A stretch of DNA of 64,000 nt from Pegea sp. RAD2-039 (taxonomy: Eukaryota; Chordata; Thaliacea; Salpida; Salpidae). The notes under the pieces were generated by a model. The model saw only the letters and a program-made list of their open reading frames with translations, ran no database searches and was not told the DNA's origin. How positions within the stretch are numbered: the first letter of the stretch is position 1; the number at the start of each line of letters is the position of its first letter. The translations under genes and the position numbers were made by a program. The stretch covers positions 186,001 to 250,000 of the forward strand of contig JAQGEQ010000162.1 in NCBI GenBank assembly GCA_034620365.1, given 5' to 3'. Below, in pieces: positions 1 to 10,544 of the stretch.

Positions 1-17
1 GTTTTTATTTCTTCATC

Positions 18-319
18 TCATATTAATTCTTCGTTTTTGCGAGTAAATTTCTTCAAAATTTTAGGATTTAAAGGTTTCTTTGGGTTGTCAACAGAAGAGG
101 TTATATTAAAGTCACTTTCATTAGTTGTTTTACTACACTCAGATGTTTCTGATGCTATTTGTGTTGACTTCGTGGAAGAAGGTTTACCCGATTTCGGCTT
201 ACATTGTAATCTCCAGACTGGAGTCGGCTTCTTCTGCAATGTCCTTAAGGAAGATGTGCTTAAGGTCGATTGATTCTTGTCTGTTTTGTCACTATTAAAT
301 GAGTTTTCCTGTGACAGGA
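18..319 (-). CDS. Candidate 3' terminal exon, Ser/Thr-rich tail (partial gene)
   Basis: An open frame of roughly 100 codons runs leftward and ends at a TGA at 20-18. On the minus strand it is preceded by two possible splice acceptors (GTGCAG ending at 320, TCACAG ending at 309). No ATG lies in the open stretch, so it reads as a terminal exon. The product is Ser/Thr/Lys-rich (STKSTQIASETSE, PKKPLNPK) and has no recognisable domain. Its composition resembles the tail encoded by the exon at 889-1094, so it may be a diverged relative. A chance open frame in repeat DNA is the alternative; upstream exons were not found. Confidence 0.3.
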
Positions 320-359
320 CTGCACAAATTTTTCCAATATAATTATATACTTGAAAATC

Positions 360-840
360 AGGAGAATGATGAATCTCATTCTGATTCAGATACTAAAAAA
401 GTGTTTGCAGCACTAAAGTTAAACTTTTTTCAATAAAGCTAATAACCAATGTCAATTGTTGTTATTAACACTTTACCAACAAAGTCTAATACAATCTTTG
501 ATCAAATGAAAGTAATAATTAAAATAATTAATCTGATCCCAAAATGCATTTAAATTAAGATACTATAGTGGCTTAGTTTTAAAAAGAATTCTGCAAGATC
601 AGTTAGATTAACACAATTACATAAGTTCTTCATCTACATTCAAAAATTCAATTAAAAATATAAAAGATTAGTAATTATAGTTTGAAAAGAGTGTAAAATG
701 ACTGCCTAAAGGCAAATGATATAATAATTTCATGTCTTAGAATTATAGCATAGCTTTTTTATATTGCATAACAGTAAATAATGTCAAAAAAGTTTTCACA
801 ATTTTTAATTTAACTAAATAATAGCTACTTTATATAGTTT
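360..840. repeat. Local duplicate of 1500-1985 (alpha block start)
   Basis: The stretch from 'gatactaaaaaagtgtttg' to the 'aataatagct' motif recurs at about 1515-1975 in direct orientation, and again in alpha blocks near 14910, 33430, 46970 and 60080. The two left-edge copies sit about 1.1 kb apart and flank the candidate exons at 889-1257. This is a local tandem duplication inside the first alpha block. Confidence 0.7.
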
Positions 841-888
841 TATATATTTTATTTTATATTTTTAATTAAAATTTTAATTGTCTTCATT

Positions 889-1257
889 TTAAATATATGC
901 GATTGTAATATTGTAGAAATATAACTTCACTAATTTTCTACCGTTTGCCTTTGATTGATTAGCCACATTGTTTATCTTGCATTTAAGGGCTTTCGTAGAA
1001 GTTTCAGCAGCTGGAGATACTTCAATAGGAGGCTTAGTAGAGTTCTCAGTTGTTTCTTCACAATCTTGGAAATCTTCTCGACTTTGGCTGAAACCTGTTC
1101 AAATAAATTTCAATATATTTTAATTTGCTAAATATAAATTTCCTTTTTTGTTACGTTTTTTAAAAAGTAAAAAGCAGTTTGAGCCCAGCACCATCTCTTC
1201 CTGGCCAACAACCTTTCTTCCTGCTTCACAACATCTCCCATTATGACTTAAAGGACA
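889..1257 (-). CDS. Candidate last two exons of an unknown Cys-containing protein (alpha copy 1)
   Basis: The first exon is 1257-1155, after an acceptor ATAG. It encodes 34 residues plus one base: CPLSHNGRCCEAGRK, then VVGQEEM and GSNCF, with five cysteines. It ends at a GTAACA donor. The 60-bp intron ends with TTGAACAG and the second exon runs 1094-889 with the matching phase (1+2). It encodes FSQSREDFQDCEE, a Ser/Thr/Pro-rich stretch and a basic end, closing at TAA. The copies near 14.6, 46.7 and 59.8 kb carry a 16-bp tandem duplication that breaks the first exon, so this is the only intact copy. Upstream exons are not identified. I recognise no family; it may be the remnant of a tandem gene family. 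Confidence 0.4.
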
Positions 1258-1499
1258 CTATTAAATTTCTTTTTAAATACAAACAAAATTCTATTCTAAG
1301 CTTATACTTAACAACCTCTAAACAATTTTTATTCATACAAACTATATTTCAAAACTCTATAAACTAAAATACAAGAAGAACAATGTAAGATATATTACAA
1401 AATATAAACTAACCAAAATTAAAAACCTAATTATTCTAAATTTGTAATACATGAAACAAAAGTGCTTTAAGTAATAAATATTGAATAAAAGATTATCCA

Positions 1500-4480
1500 A
1501 TTGAATGACTTATCAGATACTAAAAAAGTGTTTGTAGCAATAAAGTTAAACTTTTTTCAATGAAGCTAATAACCAATTTCAATTGTTGTTATTAACACTT
1601 TACCAACAAAGTCTAATACAAACTATGATCAAATGAAAATAATAATTAAAATAATTAATCTGATCCTAAAAGCATTCAAATCAAGATACTATAGTGGCTT
1701 AGTTTTAAAAAGAATTCTGCAAGATCAGTTAGATTAACATAATTATATAAGTTTTTCACCTACATTCAAAAATTCAAGTAAAAAGATAAAACTTTAATAA
1801 CAATAGTTTGAAAAGAGTGTAAAATGACTGCCTAAGAGCAAAAATGCAAAAGGCAAATGATATGATAATTTCATGTCTTAGAATTATAGCATTTTCTTAT
1901 ATTGCATAACAGTAATTTACATTCATCAAAAAAGTTTGCACAATTTTTAATTTAACTAAATAATAGCTAGTTTATATAGTTTTATGGCTATTAATCTACT
2001 TTAGATAAAATTTAAAGATTGCAGACAGGGATAGAACATTTTTATTTTCAAGCCGTCTTCTTAAAAACTTAGTTTAATTTGCAAATTAAAGCATAATCTT
2101 TCTCTAATCATATTTCATTTTTTTAATTAAAATTTTAATTGTCTTCGTTTTAAAAATATATGCGAGGAACTGGTTTTGTCATTTGTTTTAATACTTTTAC
2201 TATTAAAATTACTCTTTTAAAACATCAAACTGAAACACTAATGATTTTGAAAAATTTGCGATAAATGACCGTAAAATATTTGTAAACTAAGATTTCAAAT
2301 AGTTCTTAAAACTATCAACAGATTCCACTATCAACCAAATCTCTATTTTGATTAAGTGGCTTGACTGCCTTCTAGGATTTAAACACTTTAATATATTAAT
2401 TAGATTAGGAAGTGATTTAGAGTCAATGGTTTTCTTGACAATTTGAAGAGAGAGCCATGAGACAGTTGATATGTTTAGATACGCTAACAGTTGTATGCTA
2501 GTTGATCATGTGATCAGCTAATGTTGTGTTTATAGCTGCAAGATTTTTATCAGTGGCATAGTAAGCTGATGATTTCTATAGCGCCTCCACTGGTTACTAA
2601 TGTTTTGGTCGCTATGCTTCGTTGCTTACAAATGATTTCTGTATCACGTGTTTAACAGTTGTTTACAAAAACAGTTTCATATTTTGTGCCTGAAATAAAC
2701 AAGTGTTTTACAAGATTTTGTTGCAATCGAAGCAGCGTTTTCGGGTTGATGAAACATCTGATGTTGATGACATCGGCAATTAATAATTTGTAATGGGACT
2801 AGAAGAAAGACTAATGGTATCACTAGTGGAGAGTGCTAGAAATTGTTGTAGAATGTTGAAGAAGTCATCAATTTTTGTAGAAATATTTACTTCTAATTTT
2901 ACCTCAGAAACTCTTAAACAATTTTTTTAATGACTGATATAGAGGTTTAGAAATTAAGAAACTAAATCACAAAACATAAAACCCTATCTATTACTGAATC
3001 AGAATATAGTTGTATATTTTTAAACGTTTATAAAAATGTTTCCTTTATCTAAACCTAAATACTGTAGTTGAAGATTTACTCAAAGTAATTGTCTTGTTTG
3101 TTTTGATTACGAATAACAGAAACAATTTAAAGGCCTTTGCGGCAGTTTAAGTTTAAAAGAACTTGATCTTTAAAAAAGAAAGAACGCGATTTATTTTGTA
3201 GTAAGCAAATCATTTAGCAATTACAGAAGAGTTTGATTATAGAAAAAAATTGGAAATTTTGAACTTTTATACTTGCTTATAGTTAACTTCAGCAAAGCAA
3301 CTGACAAAAAGTAAGCTTACAGCAAAGAGTGGTGCTCCCGGTGTCATTTTAGGGAAATAAACTCTCAAAGCTCTGATAGATCTTATCAAAAATAGTTTAT
3401 TAAAAACCTCAAAAAGAGATAAAATATCCTCACTATCCAAGTCTAATATAACAATCTTACAAGCAATTTAATTATTTTAACAAGTAGCACCGACTTGAAG
3501 ATTTTGCATGATAATAACAACAAGTATCTATCCACCGACTTGGAATCCAAAGTAAGACTCTCTCGTATGGCTTACAAGCAACAAATGCTAAAATATGTTT
3601 AAAGTTAGTTGATAAAAGCTTTGAAAACTTATCAAAGATGATCTTACAAATATTTGAAACACTAAAGATAATTATTTCAAAAGCTTCATCTCACCAACAA
3701 GGCTTTATGAAGCGACTTCACGAGAAACGCTGAGAAAATAATTCGAAAACACAAAATTGATCATGATATGATTTTATTAAAGTTTTTCTTCAATATAGAA
3801 GAATTGAAACAGAAAATCGAGTTGAGAATAAAGTTGTCTTATAATTAACATACAAACTTCCCAATTAGTCTTTGCTTTCTTGTTTTTGTTATCAAAGCCA
3901 TCTTTGTGGATTTACAAAACATTGTTGCACCTAAAAATTAGTAGATGACATCAACATACTTTTGATTCTACAAATCTTGTTTTATAAAAGATACACAAAA
4001 GTTGTAAAAAACTATTTTTGATAAACAATAATCTGTAAAACGTTAGACTACTTCTACACTAATTATTTTTAATCATTATTTTAAATGAGATAAAACAAAC
4101 TGAATGAGAGTTTCTCCTAGTAAATCAATCTTTACATCAGCAACATACTCTCCAGTATTAACAAATTTGGTTGAATTCTCAGCCTTTTTCTAATTATAGC
4201 TTTCCTAAGCCATCACAATATTCGAGACAAGTTTCTACCTTGTGATTGTGATTGTTAATTCCAATTAAATTAGATGTAAAGGAAAAAGTATTTATATGCA
4301 AATGAACCACAAGGTCGAAGATAAATGCAGGCAATGGAATGCTATAAAAGTGAAATTGTCGATTTTGATAGACATGTTTGTGATTAAATCATCCGATTAA
4401 ATAAACGTACATCTGGCTGCAATGTGATTTAGATTTGATGATCGTGGAACTATTATTTATCTAGCTGTTTTCTTGCTTCA
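1500..4480. repeat. Alpha block copy 1
   Basis: This block is closely similar, in order and orientation, to 59480-63075 and to much of 36985-39890, 46380-48930 and 50700-52870. Landmarks in order: 'gacagggatagaacattttt' (2025), 'gaccgtaaaatatt' (2268), 'gttgatcatgtgatcagct' (2500), the FTKTVSYF-type frame (2667, broken here by a deletion near 2785), 'aaaggcctttgcggcag' (3129), and 'ccaccgacttggaatcc' (3532). No intact long reading frame is present. Confidence 0.75.
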
Positions 4481-4484
4481 TATG

Positions 4485-5400
4485 CAGAATCGGTTTGTTT
4501 TGGTTCACCGAAGATGTTGATGAATGCATTCAAACTTCACGTTCTTCTGTAAGTTGAGAGAAGTGTTCATTAAACTGTTTGTAAACAAATATTTGGTTTT
4601 TGTATTCAAAATTTTATAAGTATTTATAATTATTTTGATGTTTTGTAAATAAATCAATAACATTTTCTTCAATCTAAATATAAATTTCGAATTTATTTAA
4701 AATTTGAGAAAAAATTTGTGGATTTTGTGTTTTTTAAAACTGAAATAACTGAAATCAGGAAAAATTTTATTGGTGATTTAAAGCTGTTTAAACAGTATTA
4801 CAGGTTTATCTTGTTAGATATGGTTTAATTTATATACTCTAGCAATTTTCTTTGAAAATTATGATCATAAAATCAGTAGTTTAGTTTTATTTCAATTCTG
4901 TTCGTTGATATTAGATGTTTGCTGGAGTTTTTCAAGATAAAATTATAATAGGACTGCATCAAAACAACAACAATTTTTAATGAAAATCAATGAAACCTGA
5001 ACAATCTACAGCAACTGAAAAATGTTTAGATTTTCTCTTGTTGCATTCGGATATTCTCATCAGCTGACATCTGTCTAAATTGTCATCTGAATCTTCATTA
5101 TCTACCAGATAGTTTAAAAAAGTTGGAAATTTGACCAACAAACTCAGTAATTTCGAATTTTGAAGTTTTATGTAAAGTTAATCAAATGGGTAACCCAAAC
5201 TTTTATAAAAAAGTAGCTGGTGATATAAATAGTTGAAAATGTAATGTAGTTTTTACTAAGAGTTTTTTTTAGTTTAATACTGACCAGCTTCTTATAGAAA
5301 ATTTAGAAGCAGTTTAAATAAATATCTATTACTAACATGACTTTTAGATTCAATATTAATTTTAATCTAAATGAATAATCAAAACTGTGTTCATAGAAAG
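4485..5400. repeat. Beta-type segment, copied at the right end of the window
   Basis: 4490-5160 matches 63322-64000 almost base for base, including 'ttggaaatttgaccaacaaa' and the minus-strand motif encoding RMSECNKRKSK with a GTTTGATT/GTTTCATT donor. Its left edge joins alpha sequence at about 4490. It is a piece of the beta block that contains candidate minus-strand exons (see 8624-9258). Confidence 0.7.
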
Positions 5401-5633
5401 TAATAACAAATATACAATTCAGTTTTGATCTAGAGTTAAGTAATATAAAATGTAATTGTTCTTTAAAAACTCTTAAAAATAATAAAAGTGATAAAATTAT
5501 TAATTATATCTATATATATTTACAAAATACACTTAAATAAACATCAAATTAAAATATTTATCATTATATAAATAATTTTATAAACAAAATAAAACAAACA
5601 GTGTGTATATATTTGATCAACATACATACATAC

Positions 5634-5722
5634 AATGCCACGAAGCTTATAACCTCTAACCTTCCACTATCTCAAGCCTCTTGGTAGCTGGATTACAAGC
5701 ATATGCCACAACGCTCAGCGAA
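5634..5722 (-). ncRNA. Decayed 5' fragment of the 7SL/Alu-domain-like element
   Basis: Reading leftward, the fragment aligns with the first 85-90 nt of the full-length elements (for example 13237-13150): CGCTGAGCGTTG against CGCCGGGCGTTG, then CTTGTAATCCAG, GGAGGCTTGAG-like and AGCTT. It carries many substitutions and lacks both the central domain and the 3' end. The upstream PSE-like element is also missing, so it is a dead 5' fragment. Confidence 0.6.
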
Positions 5723-6269
5723 TGTGATTTTTCAAAATATTATTTGAAAGCAATGTTTTTTTTATATAATCTTCTCTTTCGAAAGTCACTTTTCAAATAT
5801 TGATCAACTAAAGAAATAAAAGAGAAATAAAACAAATTTGAAACTACATTTTCTTTAATCCTAACCATTTTCAAGTTAATCTAAAATTAAAAATTTAAGT
5901 TTACTCAAAAACCTCTTTAATGAAATCAAAACTTGTTATTATTTAATAATTATGAAGATTAAAAAGTGTCATTCTACATTACTTTAATATTTCATAAATA
6001 TAAATGTAATAAATAATGTCCTCTTTTCAAAAATATTATAAATTTTTTTAATTATGATACATCATTTTCTTATTGAATATTCTGATTGGTATTATTTGAA
6101 GGTAGTATGTGATTCAATTTACTATAATATTCCTATAGTGAAGATAACATCTAGAAACTATACTAACCGTTCTACTAATATATGAAGCAGAATTTTCTTT
6201 ACAACAAATTATTGTAAAAAAAGGAATTGTCAACTTCAATGTAAACATCATCAACAGATACTGTTGATA
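5723..6269. other. AT-rich interval, no feature seen
   Basis: Low-complexity A/T-rich sequence with no long open frame and no clear match to the alpha, beta, gamma or delta blocks. Confidence 0.5.
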
Positions 6270-6700
6270 TCATCATCGATTAAATGGCTGCACATCTAAG
6301 TTCTGCAATTTGATAAATTCATTTCTTACGAACACTAGGGTAACAAGTCCAGTACGACAGAAGCTGCTCTGTACCATTCAAAATCAAAACTAGAGTAAGA
6401 TAGGTGTGTTTACTCAACACAACACTCTTCGGGATTTTCTTTTTAATGTTACTACGATTAGGCTTTTATACGTGTGTCAAAGGAGTTTATCTTCATTTAA
6501 GATCTGATAGAAATCTTTTTAATGCATCACGTCTAAAGACAAAGAGCAAAGTAACATCTCTTCATTTGCGTCCTACTTTTTGCTGATGATGAAACAATTG
6601 TTGCACAATAAGCTAAAACCTACAGATGCTGATAGATTTATTCTCAGCAGCCTGCAACAACTTCGGAATCAAAATCAATTTAAATATATTTCTAGACGTC
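6270..6700 (+). mobile_element. Decayed LINE (non-LTR retrotransposon) reverse-transcriptase fragment
   Basis: Split over three frames, the + strand reads as RT core: GCTSKF..INSF, then VPFKIKTRVR-stop-VCLL, TTLFGIFFLMLLRLGF, GVYLHLRSDRNLFN, ARLKTK-like ('SRLKTKSKV'), the catalytic LFADDET block at about 6576-6596, and finally FSAACNNFGIKINL. These match the order of conserved blocks in LINE reverse transcriptases (QGCVLAPTLFG, FADD, FG..I...KT). Stops replace a Gln codon near 6400 and follow FADDETIVAQ, and frames shift at least twice. It is an inactive fragment with no endonuclease part or 3' tail. The clade is not assigned. Confidence 0.8.
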
Positions 6701-7330
6701 TATCTATTTTGTAGAAGTTAGATTTATTCTTATGTTTGTTAATTGAGCATTATTATTTTACTTATTTTATAAATTTTTTGTGGCACCCACAAACGCTAAA
6801 CTTTAAATGATTAATAAATACAGTAAGGAGACTGACTTGTTACATCCCAGTAGAAGTAGTGCAAAGATCTTCAATTTTTGGAACCGATCGATGTGACGGT
6901 TCATGAAAAATATAAAATTAGAAACTTACTTAAAAGTACAATAAGTGTAAAGCTGATTGTCTTTTAAACGAGCTGGCTAAATATTCTACGTGTTTCTTCT
7001 ACCGTCTTACAATTATAAAAGAATTTTATTAAAAATTAAATAAAATTGCAGCTGTTTATGAAATATTTTCTCTATTTATAAACTTATATACTCATTATAT
7101 TATTCTTTAGCAATTTAGCTGTTTTGGAGATGTGAAACTGAAGATGACTTCCTGATGAAGTCATTGTCAGTGTCTGCATCATTATTTTTAAATCATGGTT
7201 ACTAGTCACCGAAAAATTTTTTTGTTGACTTCAAACAATCAAAAGACAATGATGACGTCACAACAGATGTCACGACGTCATCTTCTTAAATTCGTTTAGA
7301 AAAAGTTGTTCGCTCAATTTAAGCTAAAGT
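6701..7330. other. AT-rich interval with two TGACGTCA-type sites
   Basis: No reading frame or repeat block is recognised. A perfect TGACGTCA (CREB/ATF-type palindrome) lies at 7253-7260 and a GACGTCAT at 7274-7281, in a short stretch rich in TGATGA/GACGTCA words. Whether they act as enhancer sites cannot be judged. Confidence 0.4.
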
Positions 7331-8623
7331 AAATTATATACATTTCATAATCAAACTTTTTCTGGCTTGTAATTTTAACTTCTAAAATTAAGTTTTGTTG
7401 ATTTGTACTTATGAGCTAAAGATAGAAATTAAAATTAATTGAAATATAACTCAAGAACTCATTAATTGGAGTTTTATTATTACATTTAGATTTAGCAAAA
7501 ACTGATAAAAAATTAGACGAGTTTCACAAGATTTACACAGAAGATACTAAATGAAATTAATTAAAACAGCTTTTTCTCTTTAGCCTTACCTACATAAAAT
7601 TTGTTGATAAATTCCCTTCTTTCACTGATAACTATTACATAATTTCTAATATAGAGTAAACACTAAATTTAATTCAATTATATGTTTTATTTAAATAATT
7701 TTCTAATTCATCTGATTACATCTAATTATTCGATTGTATACAACAAGAAATCTATACAAAAATTCAGTTCAACAACAAATAATAAAATATTACACATATA
7801 CCAAACATAAAACTTCATTTGCTATTCTAATGTACTCGATTTCTTTTGGTCAAGCATTAGTTAATACACCTTGTCAAAAAAATGTGTTTGTCTCAACTTT
7901 TCTGTAAGGACACTTTCAGTAGTAGTGTATCAAGGTAGAATGTAAGACGTAAAATAAAAAAAGTATATGCAAATGAAAAGGCAAAAGTAAAAGTGACAGG
8001 ATGAATATTATAAAGATGAAACCATCGATTATGGCACACACATTTGTGAATGAATAAGCTATTGCAACAAACGAACATCTGGCTGCAATGTGATTGAGAT
8101 TTGATTAGCGTGGAACTATTATTTATCTAGCTGTTTTCTTGCTTCATCTACATAATCGATTTGTTTTGGTTCATGAAAGATGTTGATGAATGTCTTCAAA
8201 CTTTATGTTCGTCTGCAAGTTAAAAAAACTGTTTGTTAAACTGTTTGTAAACAAATTTTTGTTTTTGTATTCAAATTTTGATACGTGTTAATAATTATTT
8301 TGATGTTTTGTAAATAAATAAAAACACTTTCTTCAATCTAAAGATAAAAGTTGAAATTAGTCAAAAATTGAAAAATAATTTCTGGATTTTGTGTTCCTAA
8401 AACTGAAATAAGTGAAATCAAGAAAAATTTTATTGGTCATTTAAAGCTGTTTTCTCATTTGGTAAAATCAATAATAGAAAACAAACAAACGTTTGATGAA
8501 AAACCGTTTATTATTGGATCACAAATTTGTACAATTATTACAAAAATCATTTTATAAAAGTTTCTAGGAAACTTAAATCAAAAAGCTTTTTTTTTTTCAA
8601 GTTGAATTATTTATATTTATTTC

Positions 8624-8883
8624 TTAAGAAAACTTTGCAACAACAAAGTAGCAACATGAAAGTAGTGACTTTGAAGTCAAAGTATTTAGCATCCAAATGC
8701 AATTCTTCGTTGATATTAGATGTTTGCTTGAGTCTTTCAAGATAAGATTATAAGAGGACTGCATCAAAACAACAAATATTTTTAATGAAAATCAATGAAA
8801 CCTGAATAAACTATAGCAACTGAAAAAAGTTTAGATTTTCTCCTGTTGCATTCGGACATTCTTATCAGCTGACATTTGTCTAA
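8624..8883 (-). CDS. Candidate exon pair, unknown protein (beta block)
   Basis: Exon one, about 8883-8802, encodes DKCQLIRMSECNRRKSK followed by FSVAIVYS and ends at a GTTTCATT donor. Exon two, 8733-8624, follows an AAAG acceptor and with phase 1+2 reads DSSKHLISTKN, then runs to a TAA at 8626-8624. The pair is a diverged copy of the pair at 9258-9016 (DKSRLMRMSKYKM..FSVAVVCS / DSSRILISTN). The two pairs, at about 375-bp spacing, look like an ancient exon-pair duplication. I recognise no family. Several other copies are frameshifted. Confidence 0.3.
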
Positions 8884-9015
8884 ATAGTTCAAATATCTTC
8901 ATCAACTACCTGATAAGTACGATCAAGTCTTAACAAACAAATCTATTATTCTTTTATTTACAAAATACCTGATAACTACCAGATTAAAAAAAAAAATCTC
9001 ATTGGTGAAATCTTA

Positions 9016-9258
9016 TTATTGTACCATAATCTTTAAGTTTGCTTCAAATCTTAGAAAAAGATTCGTAGATATCAGAATTCTGCTGGAATCTACAAATATA
9101 AAGAAAACTGTAATAAACCAATAAATAATGTAAATGATTTCAAATTGAACTAACCTGAACAAACAACAGCAACTGAAAAAACGTCTGATTTTATCATTTT
9201 GTATTTAGACATTCTCATCAGCCGAGATTTGTCAATCAAGTTCAGATCATCTCTTATT
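9016..9258 (-). CDS. Candidate exon pair, unknown protein (beta block)
   Basis: On the minus strand the first exon, about 9258-9155, encodes DDLNLIDKSRLMRMSKYKM and KSDVFSVAVVCS, and ends TTCAG/GTTAGTTC. After a 65-bp intron ending TATTTGTAG the second exon, 9089-9016, reads DSSRILISTNLFLRFEANL, continuing to GTACAA (possible donor) or a TAA. Phases agree (1+2). Paralogous copies near 10780-10930, 30760-30930 and 55890-56050 keep the DSSRILISTN exon almost unchanged, while the first exon varies. Function unknown; coding status is inferred from phase agreement and conserved amino acids only. Confidence 0.35.
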
Positions 9259-9452
9259 AATTACAAAAGTTTTAGATTTTACCAACAAATCTATTAATTT
9301 TTAATTTACAAGTATTGTTTTAAGATAATCAGTTGTGTAACTCAAAATTTTTATCAAAATTTAAACTTGTAGCTGATGATATAAATAGTTAAAAATGAGA
9401 TTTAGTTTTTGCTAAGAGTTGTTTATTATTTGAAACTGACCAGCAAAGTTCA

Positions 9453-9565
9453 AACATTAGGAAAAAAATTTGGTTTCTTCGCTTCTCTATCCAAAATCTC
9501 ATCGAAGTAAGAGTAAGTAGTTGTACTGTCATGTGACCTACAAAACTCAAAATGTAGGATTCTGT
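9453..9565 (-). CDS. Candidate exon encoding an EFCRSHDSTTTYSYFDE-type sequence
   Basis: After a CTTCACAG acceptor an open frame of about 37 codons reads RILHFEFCRSHDSTTT, YSYFDEILDREAKK, PNFFPN, and stops or splices at GTTTGAAC. Copies lie near 11130-11250, 31120-31240 and 56245-56370. A more diverged one at about 17700 keeps RIHHFEICR. It sits directly upstream (minus-strand sense) of the exon pair at 9258-9016, so it may belong to the same decayed gene. No family recognised. Confidence 0.25.
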
Positions 9566-9683
9566 GAAGAAAATCAATCATTAAAATAAATCACAAGATA
9601 GCGCTGTAGTAACAATTTACCTGACATTTAAAAAATGTCTTTTTAAATCATCAAAAGTTGAAACATTTTCAACAAGTTCATAT

Positions 9684-9865
9684 TTTTTTTTTTTTTTTTT
9701 TTATATATATAAATGCGAAGGAGGGTGCCTAAAGAGAGCACATCTCACTAACACACATTCTCATGAGTATTTCTCATATGTCTCCACCTGGGGTCGAACC
9801 CGGTACTTCCTAGCTAGATGTACCTTGTAGCTAGGTGTAGTAACCGCTTCGCCACCAAGCAGGAC
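9684..9865 (-). mobile_element. tRNA-derived SINE with poly(A) tail
   Basis: Read leftward from 9865, the element has a tRNA-like head with an A box (TGGCGAAGCGG) and a B box (GGGTTCGACCC), the two internal promoter elements recognised by TFIIIC. A tRNA-unrelated body follows, with an ATATATATAA run and about 19 A residues at the end. The intact sister copy at about 11361-11385 gives the empty site: ttca-tat-atcttc. Here that site reads ttca-tat, element, tat-atcttc, so it is a clean insertion with a 3-bp target duplication. It splits the 'cttcatcaactccagtattg' motif of beta copy 1 and is therefore younger than the 8.8-9.9/10.5-11.4 kb duplication. Confidence 0.9.
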
Positions 9866-10544
9866 TATATCTTCATCAACTCCAGTATTGTGGAAAAAGT
9901 AAAGGATGATGTTAACAACTAAGACTAATAATCCTAAATTAAGAAATCAATGGTGACACACTTTGCAAATCATCCAAAGAAAACATTCCTTCAAGAAATT
10001 TTCATCAAATGCGTTCTATCAAACAAAATATTCATGATTTACTTTTATATAAACTAGTTATTTGTAGAAGCCAGAACTGCAAAACTGAATTTATATTTCA
10101 TCTGCATCTTTTAAACCAGTCTATCAAATTATTAAGAAATCAAGATCTCTTCTAGAGTTCAATCAAAACACATATTTGTATAAATATAAGGAAATTAAAA
10201 AAAATTGCTTTAGAAACTAAAACTTAAATTAATTACTATTATATAAAAGTTTATTTTTATAGAAAGTTATTGAAACAGCTTTAATTATTTTTTATTATCA
10301 GTATATTTAAAATAAAAAAATGTTTGTTTCAATTAAATAGTTCAATTAACTAAACTGAAAAGTTAAATTATTCTTTGACAAGATTTGGTTAAATATAAAA
10401 ATGATTTAAAACTAAATGACAAATGTTTAAGATGTTGATATGAAATATCTGTCTAAAAGAAAAAGTAGTAAGATTAATTATTTAGAATTTATATGTTTGT
10501 CATTTAAAGTTATTAAGACAAGTGAAGTTATATTAGCTTTTAAT

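Larger units (their letters stand above)
7330..9960. repeat. Beta block copy 1
   Basis: Matches 29440-31450 and 54160-56590 in the same order: 'aattatatacatttcataatcaa' start, a minus-strand Cys-rich frame (about 7893-8100), 'cggtttgttttggttca' type motif (8155), candidate minus-strand exon pairs (8624-9258), another exon-like frame (9453-9565), and the 'cttcatcaactccagtattg' motif (9873), which is split here by a SINE. Its second half is duplicated directly downstream at 10545-11400. Confidence 0.75.

Noticed and set aside
37..273. Plus-strand open frame of 78 codons opposite the 18-319 exon
   Set aside because: It overlaps the minus-strand candidate exon, whose Ser/Thr/Lys composition and splice acceptors look more like coding. 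I treat the + frame as its shadow.
1179..1367. Plus-strand 62-codon frame
   Set aside because: It is antisense to the Cys-containing exon at 1155-1257 and runs into AT-rich sequence.
2500..2530. TGATCATGTGATCA near-palindrome repeated in all alpha copies as a protein binding site
   Set aside because: Its recurrence follows from block duplication. Nothing independent supports function.
9790..9865. Functional tRNA gene
   Set aside because: The A and B boxes are present, but the cloverleaf is not convincing and a long non-tRNA body with poly(A) follows, so it is a SINE.
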